A stretch of 64,000 nt of DNA, taken from positions 62,001 to 126,000 of the forward strand of contig NZ_BARE01000001.1 of NCBI RefSeq assembly GCF_000367345.1, written 5' to 3'. This document shows, in pieces, positions 17,659 to 27,068 of this stretch. The stretch is from Sphingobium xenophagum NBRC 107872. GTDB taxonomy: Bacteria; Pseudomonadota; Alphaproteobacteria; Sphingomonadales; Sphingomonadaceae. Within the stretch, counting starts at the first letter, position 1; each line of letters opens with the position of its first letter. Position numbers and translations under genes: made by a program. The notes beneath the pieces were generated by a model. It did not search any database. It saw nothing but the letters and a program-made list of their open reading frames with translations, and had not been told where the DNA came from.

Positions 17659-17673
17659 GAACAAATCTGGAAC
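17659..17673. promoter_or_regulatory. LexA (SOS) box upstream of uvrA
   Basis: GAACAAATCTGGAAC matches the alphaproteobacterial LexA direct repeat GTTC-N7-GTTC in reverse complement. It ends 10 bp before the uvrA ATG. SOS control of uvrA through this motif is known in rhizobia, which supports the call. Confidence 0.8.
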
Positions 17674-17683
17674 AACACGCCCC

Positions 17684-20602
17684 ATGAGTCTGACCCACAT
17701 AAGTGTGCGCGGCGCGCGCGAGCATAACCTCAAGGGCGTCGATGTCGATTTGCCCCGCGATTCCCTCATCGTCATTACTGGCCTGTCGGGATCGGGCAAA
17801 AGCTCGCTCGCCTTCGACACCATCTATGCCGAAGGACAGCGGCGCTATGTGGAATCGCTTTCCGCCTATGCGCGCCAGTTTCTGGAGATGATGCAGAAGC
17901 CCGATGTGGAGCATATCGAGGGTTTGAGCCCCGCAATCAGCATCGAGCAGAAGACCACATCCAAGAATCCGCGCTCGACCGTCGCGACCGTTACCGAAAT
18001 CTACGATTATATGCGCCTGTTATGGGCGCGGGTCGGCATCCCCTACAGCCCCGCCACCGGCCTGCCGATCAGCGCCCAGACCGTCAGCCAGATGGTCGAT
18101 CGCGTGATGCTGCTGCCGCAGGGCACGCGCTTTTACCTCCTTGCGCCCGTCGTGCGCGGGCGGAAGGGCGAATATCGCAAGGAATTGGCCGAATGGCAGA
18201 AGGCGGGCTATACCCGCGTCCGCATCGACGGCGAGATGATGCTGATCGAGGACGCCCCCGCGCTCGACAAGAAATATAAGCATGACATCGAAGTCGTGGT
18301 CGACCGCCTGGCCGTGGAAAACGACATGGGCACCCGCCTCGCCGACAGTTTCGAGCAGGCGCTCAAACTTGCCGACGGCCTGGCCTATGTCGATCTGGCC
18401 GATGGCGTCGTGCCGGGCCGCGAGGATGAAGCCCCCGCCGCCGACAAGAAGATGAAGGGGTCCGGCATCCCCGCCAACCGCATCGTGTTCAGTGAAAAAT
18501 TCGCTTGTCCCGTCAGCGGTTTCACCATCGCGGAGATCGAGCCGCGCCTCTTTTCCTTTAACGCGCCCATGGGCGCCTGTCCGGCGTGCGACGGCCTTGG
18601 CGAACGGCTGGAGTTCGACCCCGAACTGGTCGTCCCCAACGAAGCCCTGAGCCTCAAGAAGGGCGCGGTCGTCCCCTGGGCAAAATCCAACCCGCCCAGT
18701 CCCTATTATATGCAAGTGCTCGGCTCACTGGCCAAGGAATTCGGCTTCAGCCTCGACACGCCCTGGGCGGACCTGCCGGGCGAAGTGAAGCTCATCATCC
18801 TGCACGGTACCGGCGGCAAGCCGGTCACCCTGAAATTCATGGATGGCCGCAAAAGCTATGAGGTCAAGAAGGCGTTTGAAGGCGTCATCGGCAACCTCAA
18901 CCGCCGGCTGTTGCAAACCGAATCCGCCTGGATGCGCGAGGAACTGAGCAAATATCAGCGCGCCCAACCCTGCGAAACCTGTCATGGCGCGCGCCTCAAA
19001 CCCGAAGCGCTGGCGGTCAAGATTGCGGGCGAGGATATTTCCCTCTCCACCCGCCGATCGGTCGTGGACGCGCTCAATTTCTTCACCGCGATGCCGGACA
19101 AGCTCAACGATCAGCAGAACCAGATCGCCAAGGCCATTCTCAAGGAAATCGTCGAGCGCTTGGGCTTCCTCAACAATGTCGGTCTCGATTATCTCAATCT
19201 CGACCGCACCAGCGGCACGCTGTCCGGTGGCGAATCCCAGCGTATCCGTTTGGCGTCCCAGATCGGTAGCGGGCTGTCCGGCGTCCTTTACGTCCTCGAT
19301 GAACCCTCGATCGGCCTGCACCAGCGCGACAATGACCGTCTGCTCGTGACCTTGAAGCGCCTGCGCGACCTGGGCAACAGCGTGATCGTCGTCGAGCATG
19401 ACGAGGATGCGATCCGCCACGCCGACTATATCGTCGACATGGGGCCGGGCGCGGGCATCCATGGCGGGCAGATCGTGACCCAGGGCACGCTGCCCGACAT
19501 CCTCGCCGCCAAAGGGTCGCTGACCGCCGATTATCTGAACGGCACCCGCCGCATCGACGTGCCCAAGAAGCGCCGCAAGGGATCGGGCAAGAAGATCACC
19601 GTCCACAATGCCCGCGCGAACAATCTGCGCGGCGTCACCGCATCGATCCCGCTTGGCACCTTCACCTGCATCACCGGCGTCTCCGGCTCCGGCAAGTCCA
19701 GCTTCACCATCGACACGCTCTACGCCGCCTCCGCCCGCGCCCTGAACGGCGCCCGCATTCTGGCCGGCGCGCATGACAAGGTGACGGGCCTGGAACATTG
19801 CGACAAGGTGATCGACATCGACCAGTCACCGATCGGCCGCACCCCCCGCTCCAACCCGGCCACCTATACCGGCGCCTTCACCAACATCCGCGACTGGTTC
19901 GCAGGCCTCCCCGAAGCCCAGGCGCGCGGCTACAAGCCCGGTCGGTTCAGCTTCAACGTCAAGGGCGGCCGCTGTGAAGCGTGCCAGGGCGACGGCGTGC
20001 TCAAGATCGAGATGCACTTCCTGCCCGACGTCTATGTGACATGCGACGTATGCCACGGCGCACGCTACAATCGCGAAACGCTGGAGGTGAAGTTCAAGGG
20101 CAAGTCGATCGCCGACGTGCTGGACATGACGGTCGAGGACGCGGTCGAATTCTTCAAGGCCGTCCCCCCTATCCGCGACAAGATGGCGATGCTCGCCGAA
20201 GTGGGCCTTGGCTATATCAAGGTCGGCCAGCAGGCCACGACCCTGTCCGGCGGCGAAGCCCAGCGGGTCAAGCTCGCCAAGGAACTTTCCCGCCGCGCCA
20301 CCGGCAACACCCTCTACATTCTGGATGAACCGACCACGGGCCTGCATTTCGAGGATGTCCGCAAACTGCTCGAAGTCCTCCACGCGCTGGTCGACCAGGG
20401 CAACAGCGTCGTCGTGATCGAACATAATCTGGACGTCATCAAGACCGCCGACTGGATCATCGACATGGGACCGGAAGGCGGCGTGAAGGGTGGCGAAGTG
20501 GTCGCCGAGGGCACGCCGGAAAAGGTCGCCAAGGAACCGCGGTCATTTACGGGACATTATCTCGCACCGTTGCTGGGGTTGGAGAGTGTGGCGGCGGAGT
20601 GA
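17684..20602 (+). CDS. uvrA: Excinuclease ABC subunit A
   Basis: A 972-residue DNA-damage sensor of nucleotide excision repair, an ABC ATPase that loads UvrB. The first Walker A is [13 protein letters not shown] near residue 32, and the second is [13 protein letters not shown] near 665. Signature motifs are [12 protein letters not shown] followed by LDEPSIGLH, and [12 protein letters not shown] followed by LDEPTTGLH. Zinc modules include [17 protein letters not shown] and the later [14 protein letters not shown] pair. I chose the ATG at 17684. An in-frame ATG at 17642 would put the LexA box inside the coding region. The gene is monocistronic and probably SOS-induced. Confidence 0.97.
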   Translation: MSLTHISVRGAREHNLKGVDVDLPRDSLIVITGLSGSGKSSLAFDTIYAEGQRRYVESLSAYARQFLEMMQKPDVEHIEGLSPAISIEQKTTSKNPRSTVATVTEIYDYMRLLWARVGIPYSPATGLPISAQTVSQMVDRVMLLPQGTRFYLLAPVVRGRKGEYRKELAEWQKAGYTRVRIDGEMMLIEDAPALDKKYKHDIEVVVDRLAVENDMGTRLADSFEQALKLADGLAYVDLADGVVPGREDEAPAADKKMKGSGIPANRIVFSEKFACPVSGFTIAEIEPRLFSFNAPMGACPACDGLGERLEFDPELVVPNEALSLKKGAVVPWAKSNPPSPYYMQVLGSLAKEFGFSLDTPWADLPGEVKLIILHGTGGKPVTLKFMDGRKSYEVKKAFEGVIGNLNRRLLQTESAWMREELSKYQRAQPCETCHGARLKPEALAVKIAGEDISLSTRRSVVDALNFFTAMPDKLNDQQNQIAKAILKEIVERLGFLNNVGLDYLNLDRTSGTLSGGESQRIRLASQIGSGLSGVLYVLDEPSIGLHQRDNDRLLVTLKRLRDLGNSVIVVEHDEDAIRHADYIVDMGPGAGIHGGQIVTQGTLPDILAAKGSLTADYLNGTRRIDVPKKRRKGSGKKITVHNARANNLRGVTASIPLGTFTCITGVSGSGKSSFTIDTLYAASARALNGARILAGAHDKVTGLEHCDKVIDIDQSPIGRTPRSNPATYTGAFTNIRDWFAGLPEAQARGYKPGRFSFNVKGGRCEACQGDGVLKIEMHFLPDVYVTCDVCHGARYNRETLEVKFKGKSIADVLDMTVEDAVEFFKAVPPIRDKMAMLAEVGLGYIKVGQQATTLSGGEAQRVKLAKELSRRATGNTLYILDEPTTGLHFEDVRKLLEVLHALVDQGNSVVVIEHNLDVIKTADWIIDMGPEGGVKGGEVVAEGTPEKVAKEPRSFTGHYLAPLLGLESVAAE

Positions 20603-20973
20603 CAGTAATGCTGATGAACGGAGCGATCTCCAAAGCTGCATAATCTTGCCTGCATCAGCGTGGTGCAGCACGACGCACCGCCTGGCTTGGGCGGATCGCG
20701 GCAAAATGCGCCGAAAGCGCCTTGATCCCCGCTCGACATGCGGCGCGGGCTGGCCGATAGTCACGTCACGACCTGCCCCGCCGGCCTGTTTGGGGCATGT
20801 TGCGGTGCATCATATTATTTCAATGTTAAGACACTTTATTTCGCAATCAGACTTGAGCCTCCCGATGGGCGGAGGCATATAGACGCTCGAAAGCCGAGGA
20901 GACGCATGGCGGCGATCCAGTGCCTCCTCCGTTCAATTCCAAGCGGGACGAACCCGCATGAGAGGTTAGGCGA
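20603..20973. other. 371-bp intergenic region upstream of the glutamate dehydrogenase gene
   Basis: No gene is supportable here. It carries a plausible promoter at 20853-20881, and the rest holds no clear structure beyond a short CCTCC/GGAGG hairpin inside the promoter spacer. Confidence 0.6.
20853..20881 (+). promoter_or_regulatory. Possible sigma-70-type promoter for the glutamate dehydrogenase gene
   Basis: TTGAGC and CATATA are separated by 17 bp. The spacer contains CCTCC...GGAGG, a short inverted repeat that could be an operator. It lies about 95 bp before the start codon. Motif matching only. Confidence 0.35.
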
Positions 20974-23900
20974 ATGACGGCGCTGGCGGACGCGAACATC
21001 AAGGAAGTCGACAAGTTCATTCGGGAGGCGCTGGAGGCAGCGCTGGAGCGTGGTGCGCTGCCCGGCGAACGCGAAGGGCTGGACGAGCATGGCATTGCCG
21101 CCGCCGCCGCCTTTCTGGGCCGCACCGCCAACGGGCGCAAGCCGGGCGAAGCCGCCATCATGGTCGAAACATTGGGCGAAGGCGCCAATGGCCGCTACAT
21201 GCGGATCGCGATCGTCAACGACGACATGCCGTTTCTGGTCGACAGTATCGCCAACGCGCTGGCGGCCGCCGACATCACCATCCACCGCCTGCTGCACCCC
21301 GTCCTGTCGGTAACCCGGCATGCCGATGGATCGATCGCCGCCATTCTGGACGATGACGCGCCGGGCGCGCGACGCGAATCGATGATTTACATGGAAGCGG
21401 ACCGGGCAGACGCCAAGGCGCGACGGGCGCTGGAAAAGGCGATGCGCGATACGCTGGCCGACGTGCGGGCGGCGGTGGCGGACTGGGCGCCGATGCAGGC
21501 GGCGATGTCGGCGGACGCCGATGCTGTGCCGGATGAGGAAGGCGCGGCGCTGCTGCGCTGGTTCCTGGCGCGCCATTTCACCCAGACCGGGCACGAACTG
21601 TGCAACCGCGACGGCACCACCCAGTCGCAGCTCGGCATCTGCACCCTGCGCGACAAGACGCTGATCGCCCCGGCTTCGCTGGAAGCCGCCTTCGTGTGGT
21701 TCGAGGAAGGCAAGCGCACGCCGCTGATCATAAAGTCCAGCCGCCTTTCGCGCATTCATCGCCATGTGCTGCTCGACCTGATCATCATCCCCGTGCGCGA
21801 AGGGCGCGAGGTCAAGGCGCTGTCGATCCATGCGGGCATGTGGACCAGTTCGGGCCTGTCGGCGACCCCGGACAAGGTGCCTCTGCTGCGATCGACGCTG
21901 TCGAACCTGATGGACAAGTTCGGCTTCGATCCGGCGGGCCATGCGGGCAAGACGCTGGCCCACGCGCTCACCGCCCTGCCCCATGACATCACGATCGGCT
22001 TTGATCGCGAGACGCTGGAGCGGCTGGCGCTGACCTTCATGTCGCTGACGGACCGGCCGCGGCCGAAACTGGCGCTCGCGACCAGCGCTCTGGCGCGCCA
22101 TCTTTATGCCTTTGTCTGGCTGCCGCGCGACGAATTGTCGACCGCACGCCGGATGGCGGTGCAGGATATGCTGGCGCAGGCGTCGAACGGGCCGGTTCTC
22201 AGCTGGTCGATCGCGCTGGAGGAAGGCGGACTGGCGCTGCTGCGCATCACGCTCGACCTGCGCGAAGGCGGCGTGGTGCCGGATGACGCGGAACTGGACC
22301 ATCAACTCAAGCAGATGGTGCGCGGCTGGCTGCCCGCCGTCGAGGAAGCGCTGGCCCAGACCGAGGAGCCGGGCCGCGCCGCCGCGCTGGCGCAACGCTA
22401 CGCCGGGGGTTTCCCTGCGGTCTATCGCAACGGCGCCGGGCCAGCCGAAGCGGCTATCGACATCCGCCTGATCCATGGTCTGTCCGGGGCGGACGACAAA
22501 TCGATCCGCATCTATCGCAATCCTGAGGATAGCGCGGAACGGCTGCGGCTCAAACTCTACAGCCATATGACGATCGCCTTGTCCGAAGTCGTCCCGGCGT
22601 TCGAGAATTTCGGTTTTCGCGTGATCGAGGAGATGACGACGGCCATCGACGCCAATGGCCAGAAGGGTGCGCTGGGCCATGTCCAGCGTTTCGTGCTGGA
22701 ACTGCCCGCTGGCGGCGATGCGCAGGGCGTGGTCGACCGCGCCGACATCGTCACCGAAGCGATCGCCCAGGTGCTGGAAGGCCGGGCGGAAAATGACCGC
22801 TTCAACGAACTGATCGTCACCGCCGGGCTGACGCCCCGATCGGTCGTGCTGTTCCGGGCACTGTTCCGCTATCTGCGCCAGACCGGCATGGCCTATGGCA
22901 TGGCGACCTTTGCCGAAACGCTGCGCCGTGCGCAGGGGGTTGCGGTCAATCTGGTCGCCCTGTTCGAAGCGCTGCACGATCCCGCCGCGCGCGATGGCGC
23001 GGACGCGCGCGTGACGGAGGCGCAGGCGGCGATCGACGCCGGGCTGGAGGCCGTGACCGCGATTGACGAGGATCGGGTGCTGCGCCTGTTGCGCGCGGTC
23101 ATCACCGCGACGCTGCGCACCAATTTCTTCAGCAAGGCCGCAGTCGAGGCGCTGGCGTTCAAGCTGGACAGCGCCCAGGTTCCCGGCCTGCCTGCGCCGC
23201 TGCCATGGCGCGAAATCTGGGTCTATTCCCCCAGGGTAGAGGGCATCCATCTGCGTGCCGGGCCGGTCGCGCGCGGCGGGTTGCGCTGGTCCGACCGGCG
23301 CGACGATTTCCGCACCGAGATATTGGGCCTGATGAAGGCGCAGCGGGTGAAGAACGCCGTGATCGTGCCGACCGGGGCCAAGGGCGGCTTCTATCCCAAG
23401 CAATTGCCCAATCCGCAGGCCGATCGTGATGCCTGGCTGGCCGAGGGCACGGAAAGCTACCGCATCTTCATCCGCGCGCTGCTGTCGGTCACCGACAATA
23501 TCGTCAACGATCATGTAAAGCACCCCGCCCAGGTCGTCGTGCGCGACGGCGACGACCCCTATTTCGTGGTCGCCGCCGACAAGGGGACGGCGACCTTCAG
23601 CGACGTGGCCAATGCCATTGCGCTCGACCGCAAATTCTGGCTGGGCGATGCCTTTGCCAGCGGCGGGTCCAACGGTTACGACCATAAGGCGATGGGCATC
23701 ACCGCGCGCGGGGCGTGGATCTCCGTCCAGCGCCACTTTGCCGAAATGGGCGTCGACGTGCAGAACGAGCCGATCAGCGTCGTGGGCTGCGGCGATATGT
23801 CGGGCGATGTGTTCGGCAACGGCATGTTGCTCAGCAAGGCGATCAAGCTGGTCGCCGCCTTCGATCATCGTCACATCTTCTTCGATCCTGCGCCCGATCC

Positions 23901-25650
23901 CGCCAGAAGCTGGGAGGAGCGCAACCGCATGTTCCAGCTGCCCCGCTCAAGCTGGGACGATTATGACAAGGCGCTGATCTCGAAGGGCGGCGGCGTATTT
24001 TCCCGCGCGCTCAAGAGCATAACGCTGACCCCGGAAATTCAGGCGATACTGGGCGTCACCGATGCCGAGATGGAGCCGACTGCGCTGATTTCCGCGATCC
24101 TCAAGGCCCCGGCCGACCTGCTCTGGTTCGGCGGCATCGGCACCTATGTAAAGGCAGCCGCGCAAAGCCACAGCGATGTCGGCGATCCCGCCAATGACCG
24201 GTTGCGCGTGAATGCAGAGCAACTGCGCGTCAAGGTGATTGGTGAAGGTGCCAATCTGGGCACGACGCAGGCTGGGCGCATCGCCTTTTCGCTGCATGGC
24301 GGACGGATCAACACCGATTTCATCGACAATAGCGCGGGCGTCGATTGTTCGGATAATGAGGTCAATATCAAGATCGCGCTCAACAAGGAGATGGCCGAGG
24401 GTCGCCTGCCGTTCGAGGAGCGCAATGCGCTGCTGGAAAGCATGACCGATGCCGTCGGCGCGATCGTGCTGGAGGATAATCGCCTTCAGGCTCTGGGACT
24501 GTCGATCGCCGAAAATGGCGGCGCGGCGGATCTGGCAAGCTATGTCCGCCTGATCGAGACATTCGAGGAAAGCGGGCGCCTTGACAGGCAGGTTGAAGGA
24601 CTGGCCGCCAATGACCAGTTGCTGCGGCGTGGGCAGGACGGCCAGGGGCTGACCCGACCCGAACTGGCTGTGCTGCTGTCGACCGCCAAGCTGTCCTTGC
24701 AGGATGCGATCGAACAAAGCGACATCGCCAGCGACGACAGCATGACTGGCGAATTGATGGCCGCCTTCCCGCCTGCGATGCAGGAAAAGGAGGCTGATGC
24801 AATCGCCGCCCATGCGCTGCGCAGGGAAATTATCGCCACCAAGGTCGCCAATCGCATCGTGAACCGGCTGGGCCTGATCCATCCGTTCGAAATGGTGGAG
24901 GAGGAAGGCTGTTCGCTGGGCGACATGGCCAGCGCCTTCCTGATTGCCGAGCGCCTCTATGACATCGACGCGCTATGGGCGGATATTGACGCCGCCGAGA
25001 TGGCGGAAAGCGCGCGCCTTGCCCTGTTCGGCGACATTGCGAGCGGGATGCGGGCGCAGATTGCCGATATCTTGCGCAGCCAACCGGCCGGAACATTGCC
25101 CAGCGCCGGACTCGCTGCCCTTAAGCAGGGAGTCGGCACATTGGCGGCGCAGGTCGACGATCTGCTGACGAGCGAAGCGCAGCGCCGCACCAATGCGGTG
25201 ACGGACAGGCTGCTGGCCCTCGGCGCGCCGGAGGCTCTGGCGCGGCGTGCGGCGGGTCTGTTCAAGCTGGACGGCGCAGTCGGAATCGCGGCCCTGGCCG
25301 GAAAGATGGGCGTGGATGAAGTCGCGCTGACCCGCGCCTTCACCCATCTGGGCGAAGCGGTCGGAATCGACTGGGTCCAGTCCGCCGCCGCGCGCATGGA
25401 ACCGAGCGACCCGTGGGAGCGGCTGCTGATTTCGGGCGTCGCCCGCGACATGCAGCAGGTCCGGCTCGATTTCCTGGCCCATGGCAAAGGCAAGGACATA
25501 TCAGACCATGTCGAGCAATGGCTGATCCAGCGCGGCCCCCGCATCCGCCAGTTCCGCACCCTGGTGCAACGCGCCAAGGCCGCGGCGACCCCCAATGTGG
25601 CTATGCTGGCCGAGATTGCCGGTCAAGCGCGCGGACTGCTGGGCCGGTAA
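20974..25650 (+). CDS. NAD-specific glutamate dehydrogenase (large type)
   Basis: A 1,558-residue enzyme of the ~180-kDa class, oxidising glutamate to 2-oxoglutarate and ammonia with NAD. The N-terminal third holds ACT-like regulatory modules (MPFLVDSIANALAAADI near residue 86). The catalytic region starts near residue 760 with GPVARGGLRWSDRRDDFRTE, then VPTGAKGGFYPK with the catalytic Lys near 802. The NAD-binding part follows, with VVGCGDMSGDVFGNGML and GEGANLGTTQAGRIAF. The C-terminal helical region completes the protein. Length and motif order match known large bacterial GDHs. Members are allosterically regulated by amino acids. AGAGGTTAGGCGA precedes the ATG. It is a single-gene unit. 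Confidence 0.96.
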   Translation: MTALADANIKEVDKFIREALEAALERGALPGEREGLDEHGIAAAAAFLGRTANGRKPGEAAIMVETLGEGANGRYMRIAIVNDDMPFLVDSIANALAAADITIHRLLHPVLSVTRHADGSIAAILDDDAPGARRESMIYMEADRADAKARRALEKAMRDTLADVRAAVADWAPMQAAMSADADAVPDEEGAALLRWFLARHFTQTGHELCNRDGTTQSQLGICTLRDKTLIAPASLEAAFVWFEEGKRTPLIIKSSRLSRIHRHVLLDLIIIPVREGREVKALSIHAGMWTSSGLSATPDKVPLLRSTLSNLMDKFGFDPAGHAGKTLAHALTALPHDITIGFDRETLERLALTFMSLTDRPRPKLALATSALARHLYAFVWLPRDELSTARRMAVQDMLAQASNGPVLSWSIALEEGGLALLRITLDLREGGVVPDDAELDHQLKQMVRGWLPAVEEALAQTEEPGRAAALAQRYAGGFPAVYRNGAGPAEAAIDIRLIHGLSGADDKSIRIYRNPEDSAERLRLKLYSHMTIALSEVVPAFENFGFRVIEEMTTAIDANGQKGALGHVQRFVLELPAGGDAQGVVDRADIVTEAIAQVLEGRAENDRFNELIVTAGLTPRSVVLFRALFRYLRQTGMAYGMATFAETLRRAQGVAVNLVALFEALHDPAARDGADARVTEAQAAIDAGLEAVTAIDEDRVLRLLRAVITATLRTNFFSKAAVEALAFKLDSAQVPGLPAPLPWREIWVYSPRVEGIHLRAGPVARGGLRWSDRRDDFRTEILGLMKAQRVKNAVIVPTGAKGGFYPKQLPNPQADRDAWLAEGTESYRIFIRALLSVTDNIVNDHVKHPAQVVVRDGDDPYFVVAADKGTATFSDVANAIALDRKFWLGDAFASGGSNGYDHKAMGITARGAWISVQRHFAEMGVDVQNEPISVVGCGDMSGDVFGNGMLLSKAIKLVAAFDHRHIFFDPAPDPARSWEERNRMFQLPRSSWDDYDKALISKGGGVFSRALKSITLTPEIQAILGVTDAEMEPTALISAILKAPADLLWFGGIGTYVKAAAQSHSDVGDPANDRLRVNAEQLRVKVIGEGANLGTTQAGRIAFSLHGGRINTDFIDNSAGVDCSDNEVNIKIALNKEMAEGRLPFEERNALLESMTDAVGAIVLEDNRLQALGLSIAENGGAADLASYVRLIETFEESGRLDRQVEGLAANDQLLRRGQDGQGLTRPELAVLLSTAKLSLQDAIEQSDIASDDSMTGELMAAFPPAMQEKEADAIAAHALRREIIATKVANRIVNRLGLIHPFEMVEEEGCSLGDMASAFLIAERLYDIDALWADIDAAEMAESARLALFGDIASGMRAQIADILRSQPAGTLPSAGLAALKQGVGTLAAQVDDLLTSEAQRRTNAVTDRLLALGAPEALARRAAGLFKLDGAVGIAALAGKMGVDEVALTRAFTHLGEAVGIDWVQSAAARMEPSDPWERLLISGVARDMQQVRLDFLAHGKGKDISDHVEQWLIQRGPRIRQFRTLVQRAKAAATPNVAMLAEIAGQARGLLGR

Positions 25651-25671
25651 CCAGCCCCGCTGAGGAACGAA

Positions 25672-25696
25672 GGAGGCGGCGGTCATCGCCGTCTCC
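25672..25696 (+). terminator. Hairpin after the glutamate dehydrogenase gene
   Basis: GGAGGCGGCG (25672-25681) pairs with CGCCGTCTCC (25687-25696), one pair being a G-U wobble, around a 5-nt loop. It lies 21 bp past the stop codon. No T-run follows, so efficiency is uncertain. Confidence 0.5.
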
Positions 25697-25730
25697 GCTT
25701 CCCGCATGATTCGATGATGTTCAGAAAAAC

Positions 25731-25805
25731 TGGCTGGGGCGGCAGGATTCGAACCTGCGCATGGCGGCATCAAAAGCCGCTGCCTTACCGCTTGGCGACG
25801 CCCCA
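25731..25805 (-). tRNA. tRNA-Gln (anticodon TTG)
   Basis: On the minus strand a full cloverleaf starts TGGGGCG and ends CGCCCCA-G-CCA, so CCA is encoded. The anticodon stem GCGGC/GCCGC holds the loop TTTTGAT, giving TTG (Gln). The T arm has GGTTCGAATCC. The acceptor stem is seven perfect pairs. Confidence 0.97.
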
Positions 25806-25875
25806 GCAGGGCCGACTATCGTCGACGCGGTCAGGCATATAGCGTGTGATTGGCGAAAGGAAAGCCCGGTGAATT

Positions 25876-25931
25876 GATTTTGACATTTGCATCCCCCTGG
25901 CGGCTGGGATGGGCCTGCAAATGTCAAAATC
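25876..25931. repeat. Long hairpin, first of a related tandem pair
   Basis: GATTTTGACATTTGCA (25876-25891) and its exact complement TGCAAATGTCAAAATC (25916-25931) flank a 24-nt interval. That interval contains ATCCC (overlapping the arm end) and GGGAT. It lies between tRNA-Gln and the MarR gene, and its arms match those of the hairpin at 25973-26024. Confidence 0.85.
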
Positions 25932-25972
25932 GCAAAATCCACCAGGATAAAAGCGGGCTAGCGGTCCGAAAA

Positions 25973-26024
25973 GATTCTGACATTTGAACAGGCCTTACCC
26001 CATAAGGTAGCAAATGTCAGAATC
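25973..26024. repeat. Long hairpin, second of a related tandem pair
   Basis: GATTCTGACATTTG (25973-25986) and CAAATGTCAGAATC (26011-26024) are perfect complements around 24 nt that hold a CCTTA/TAAGG stem. GGTCCG and CGGACC extend pairing outward past an AAAA bulge. The T-to-C change from the first copy is matched by A-to-G in the other arm. Confidence 0.85.
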
Positions 26025-26093
26025 GGACCACTAGTCATCATCCTTTTGGGACGGCAATAAGATATTTTCCTCCCGCGCTGGATCATCACAGCC

Positions 26094-26609
26094 ATGACCG
26101 TTACCAGTTCATCGCCTTCCTCGGCCCAGATGTCGCCCGCTTCCCCGCTGTTCCTGCGCGAGGATGAGATACGGCGCGGGATCGAAATGCTCTATTTCGG
26201 CTATTCGGCGCTGACCCGGTCCATCGACGAGGGGTTGGCCGCGATCGGGCTGGGCCGGGCGCATCATCGCGCGCTCTATTTCATTTCGCGCCAGCCCGAC
26301 CTGACCGTCAAAGATCTGCTGCGGCTTCTGGCCATTACCAAACAGTCACTGGGTCGGGTTCTTAACGACCTGATCGAGCGCGGCTATATCGAAACGCGGC
26401 CCGGCGCCAGCGATCGCCGCCAGAAATTGCTGCGGCTGAGCGAAGCGGGCGCAGCGCTGGAGGCGGAACTGTTCCGCGCCCTGCGCGAGAAGATGGCGGC
26501 TGCCTATGCGCAGGCGGGACAAGGATCGGTCACCGGCTTCTGGCGGGTGCTGGAAGGGCTGATCCCCGATCAGGACCGGTCGATGGTGTTCGGCCTGCGC
26601 GGAGGATAG
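26094..26609 (+). CDS. MarR family transcriptional regulator
   Basis: A 171-residue winged-helix regulator. An N-terminal helical region with IEMLYFGYSALTRSID is followed by the helix-turn-helix LTVKDLLRLLAITKQSLGRVLNDL, and the wing RGYIETRPGASDRRQKLLRLSE (DRR motif) is clear. MarR proteins are dimers that usually repress adjacent genes and respond to phenolic or oxidative ligands. Immediately upstream are the two tandem hairpins, whose inverted repeats could include its operator. Downstream, 70 bp away, is a small lipoprotein gene on the same strand. Targets cannot be read from sequence. Confidence 0.9.
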   Translation: MTVTSSSPSSAQMSPASPLFLREDEIRRGIEMLYFGYSALTRSIDEGLAAIGLGRAHHRALYFISRQPDLTVKDLLRLLAITKQSLGRVLNDLIERGYIETRPGASDRRQKLLRLSEAGAALEAELFRALREKMAAAYAQAGQGSVTGFWRVLEGLIPDQDRSMVFGLRGG

Positions 26610-26679
26610 GCCCGCCGACGCAACCTTATCGCGCCTGCTGCGCTTATCTCCTTCCATGCCATGGGGAAAAGGAGACATC

Positions 26680-26994
26680 ATGCGCACTTCAGTTCTGGCC
26701 GCCCTCGCGGTCCTGTCTATCGCCAGCCTGTCGGCTTGCTCGGAAAAGACCCAGGATAGCGTCGAAAATGCTGGCGCTTCGATCGGCAATGACATCAGCC
26801 AGTCGGTTGATCGGGCTGGCGACAAGATCGACAATGGCCTGGATGAGGCCGGACGGACGATCGACGAGGGCACGGACAAGATCGGCGCCGCGACGAGCGA
26901 TGCCGCCGCAGACGCGGAACGCAAGGCAGACGCCGCCAAGCGCGATGTTGGCGCGTCGCTGGAAGAAGCGGGCAAGGATCTGAAGAACGAATAA
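26680..26994 (+). CDS. Small lipoprotein with charged helical repeats
   Basis: A 104-residue protein with a lipoprotein signal: MRTSVLAALAVLSIASLSAC, lipobox LSAC, lipidated Cys20. The mature part is a regular run of Asp/Glu/Lys/Ala, such as DRAGDKIDNGLDEAGRTIDE. That pattern predicts long amphipathic helices resembling YtxH or apolipoprotein-like stress proteins. AAAAGGAGACATC before the ATG at 26680 fixes the start. Function unknown; it probably lies on the inner face of the outer membrane or in the periplasm. It follows the MarR gene and may be under its control. Confidence 0.8.
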   Translation: MRTSVLAALAVLSIASLSACSEKTQDSVENAGASIGNDISQSVDRAGDKIDNGLDEAGRTIDEGTDKIGAATSDAAADAERKADAAKRDVGASLEEAGKDLKNE

Positions 26995-27068
26995 TCCGTC
27001 CGGGTGCGCGGGCACATCCCGCGCACCCTTGGCTTGACCGCGCCCTGCGCGGTCCATAGCGGTCGGTC

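Larger units (their letters stand above)
16818..17683. other. 866-bp stretch with no recognisable gene
   Basis: Several open frames of 60-180 codons overlap here on both strands, but none has a recognisable domain, a good ribosome site or the strong third-position GC of neighbouring genes. Two structural signals stand out: a minus-strand terminator-like hairpin at 17203-17234 and a LexA-type box at 17659-17673. A 59-codon minus-strand frame near 17099 (MSFGGLFMSFVALFVRAVRR) is too weak to call. The stretch may hold an RNA gene or a decayed gene divergent from uvrA. Confidence 0.6.

Noticed and set aside
17169-17678. 169-codon minus-strand frame upstream of uvrA
   Set aside because: It reads straight through the terminator-like hairpin at 17203-17234, has weak third-position GC and no recognisable domain.
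17274-17687. 137-codon + strand frame upstream of uvrA
   Set aside because: No domain or ribosome site. It runs through the LexA box into the uvrA start.
20836-23874. 1,012-codon open frame on the minus strand
   Set aside because: It is the mirror frame of the glutamate dehydrogenase gene, His/Gln/Arg-rich with no motif.
25731-26024. Integration site of a mobile element at tRNA-Gln
   Set aside because: No duplicated tRNA 3' end, integrase or foreign-looking genes follow. The adjacent hairpins do not repeat tRNA sequence.
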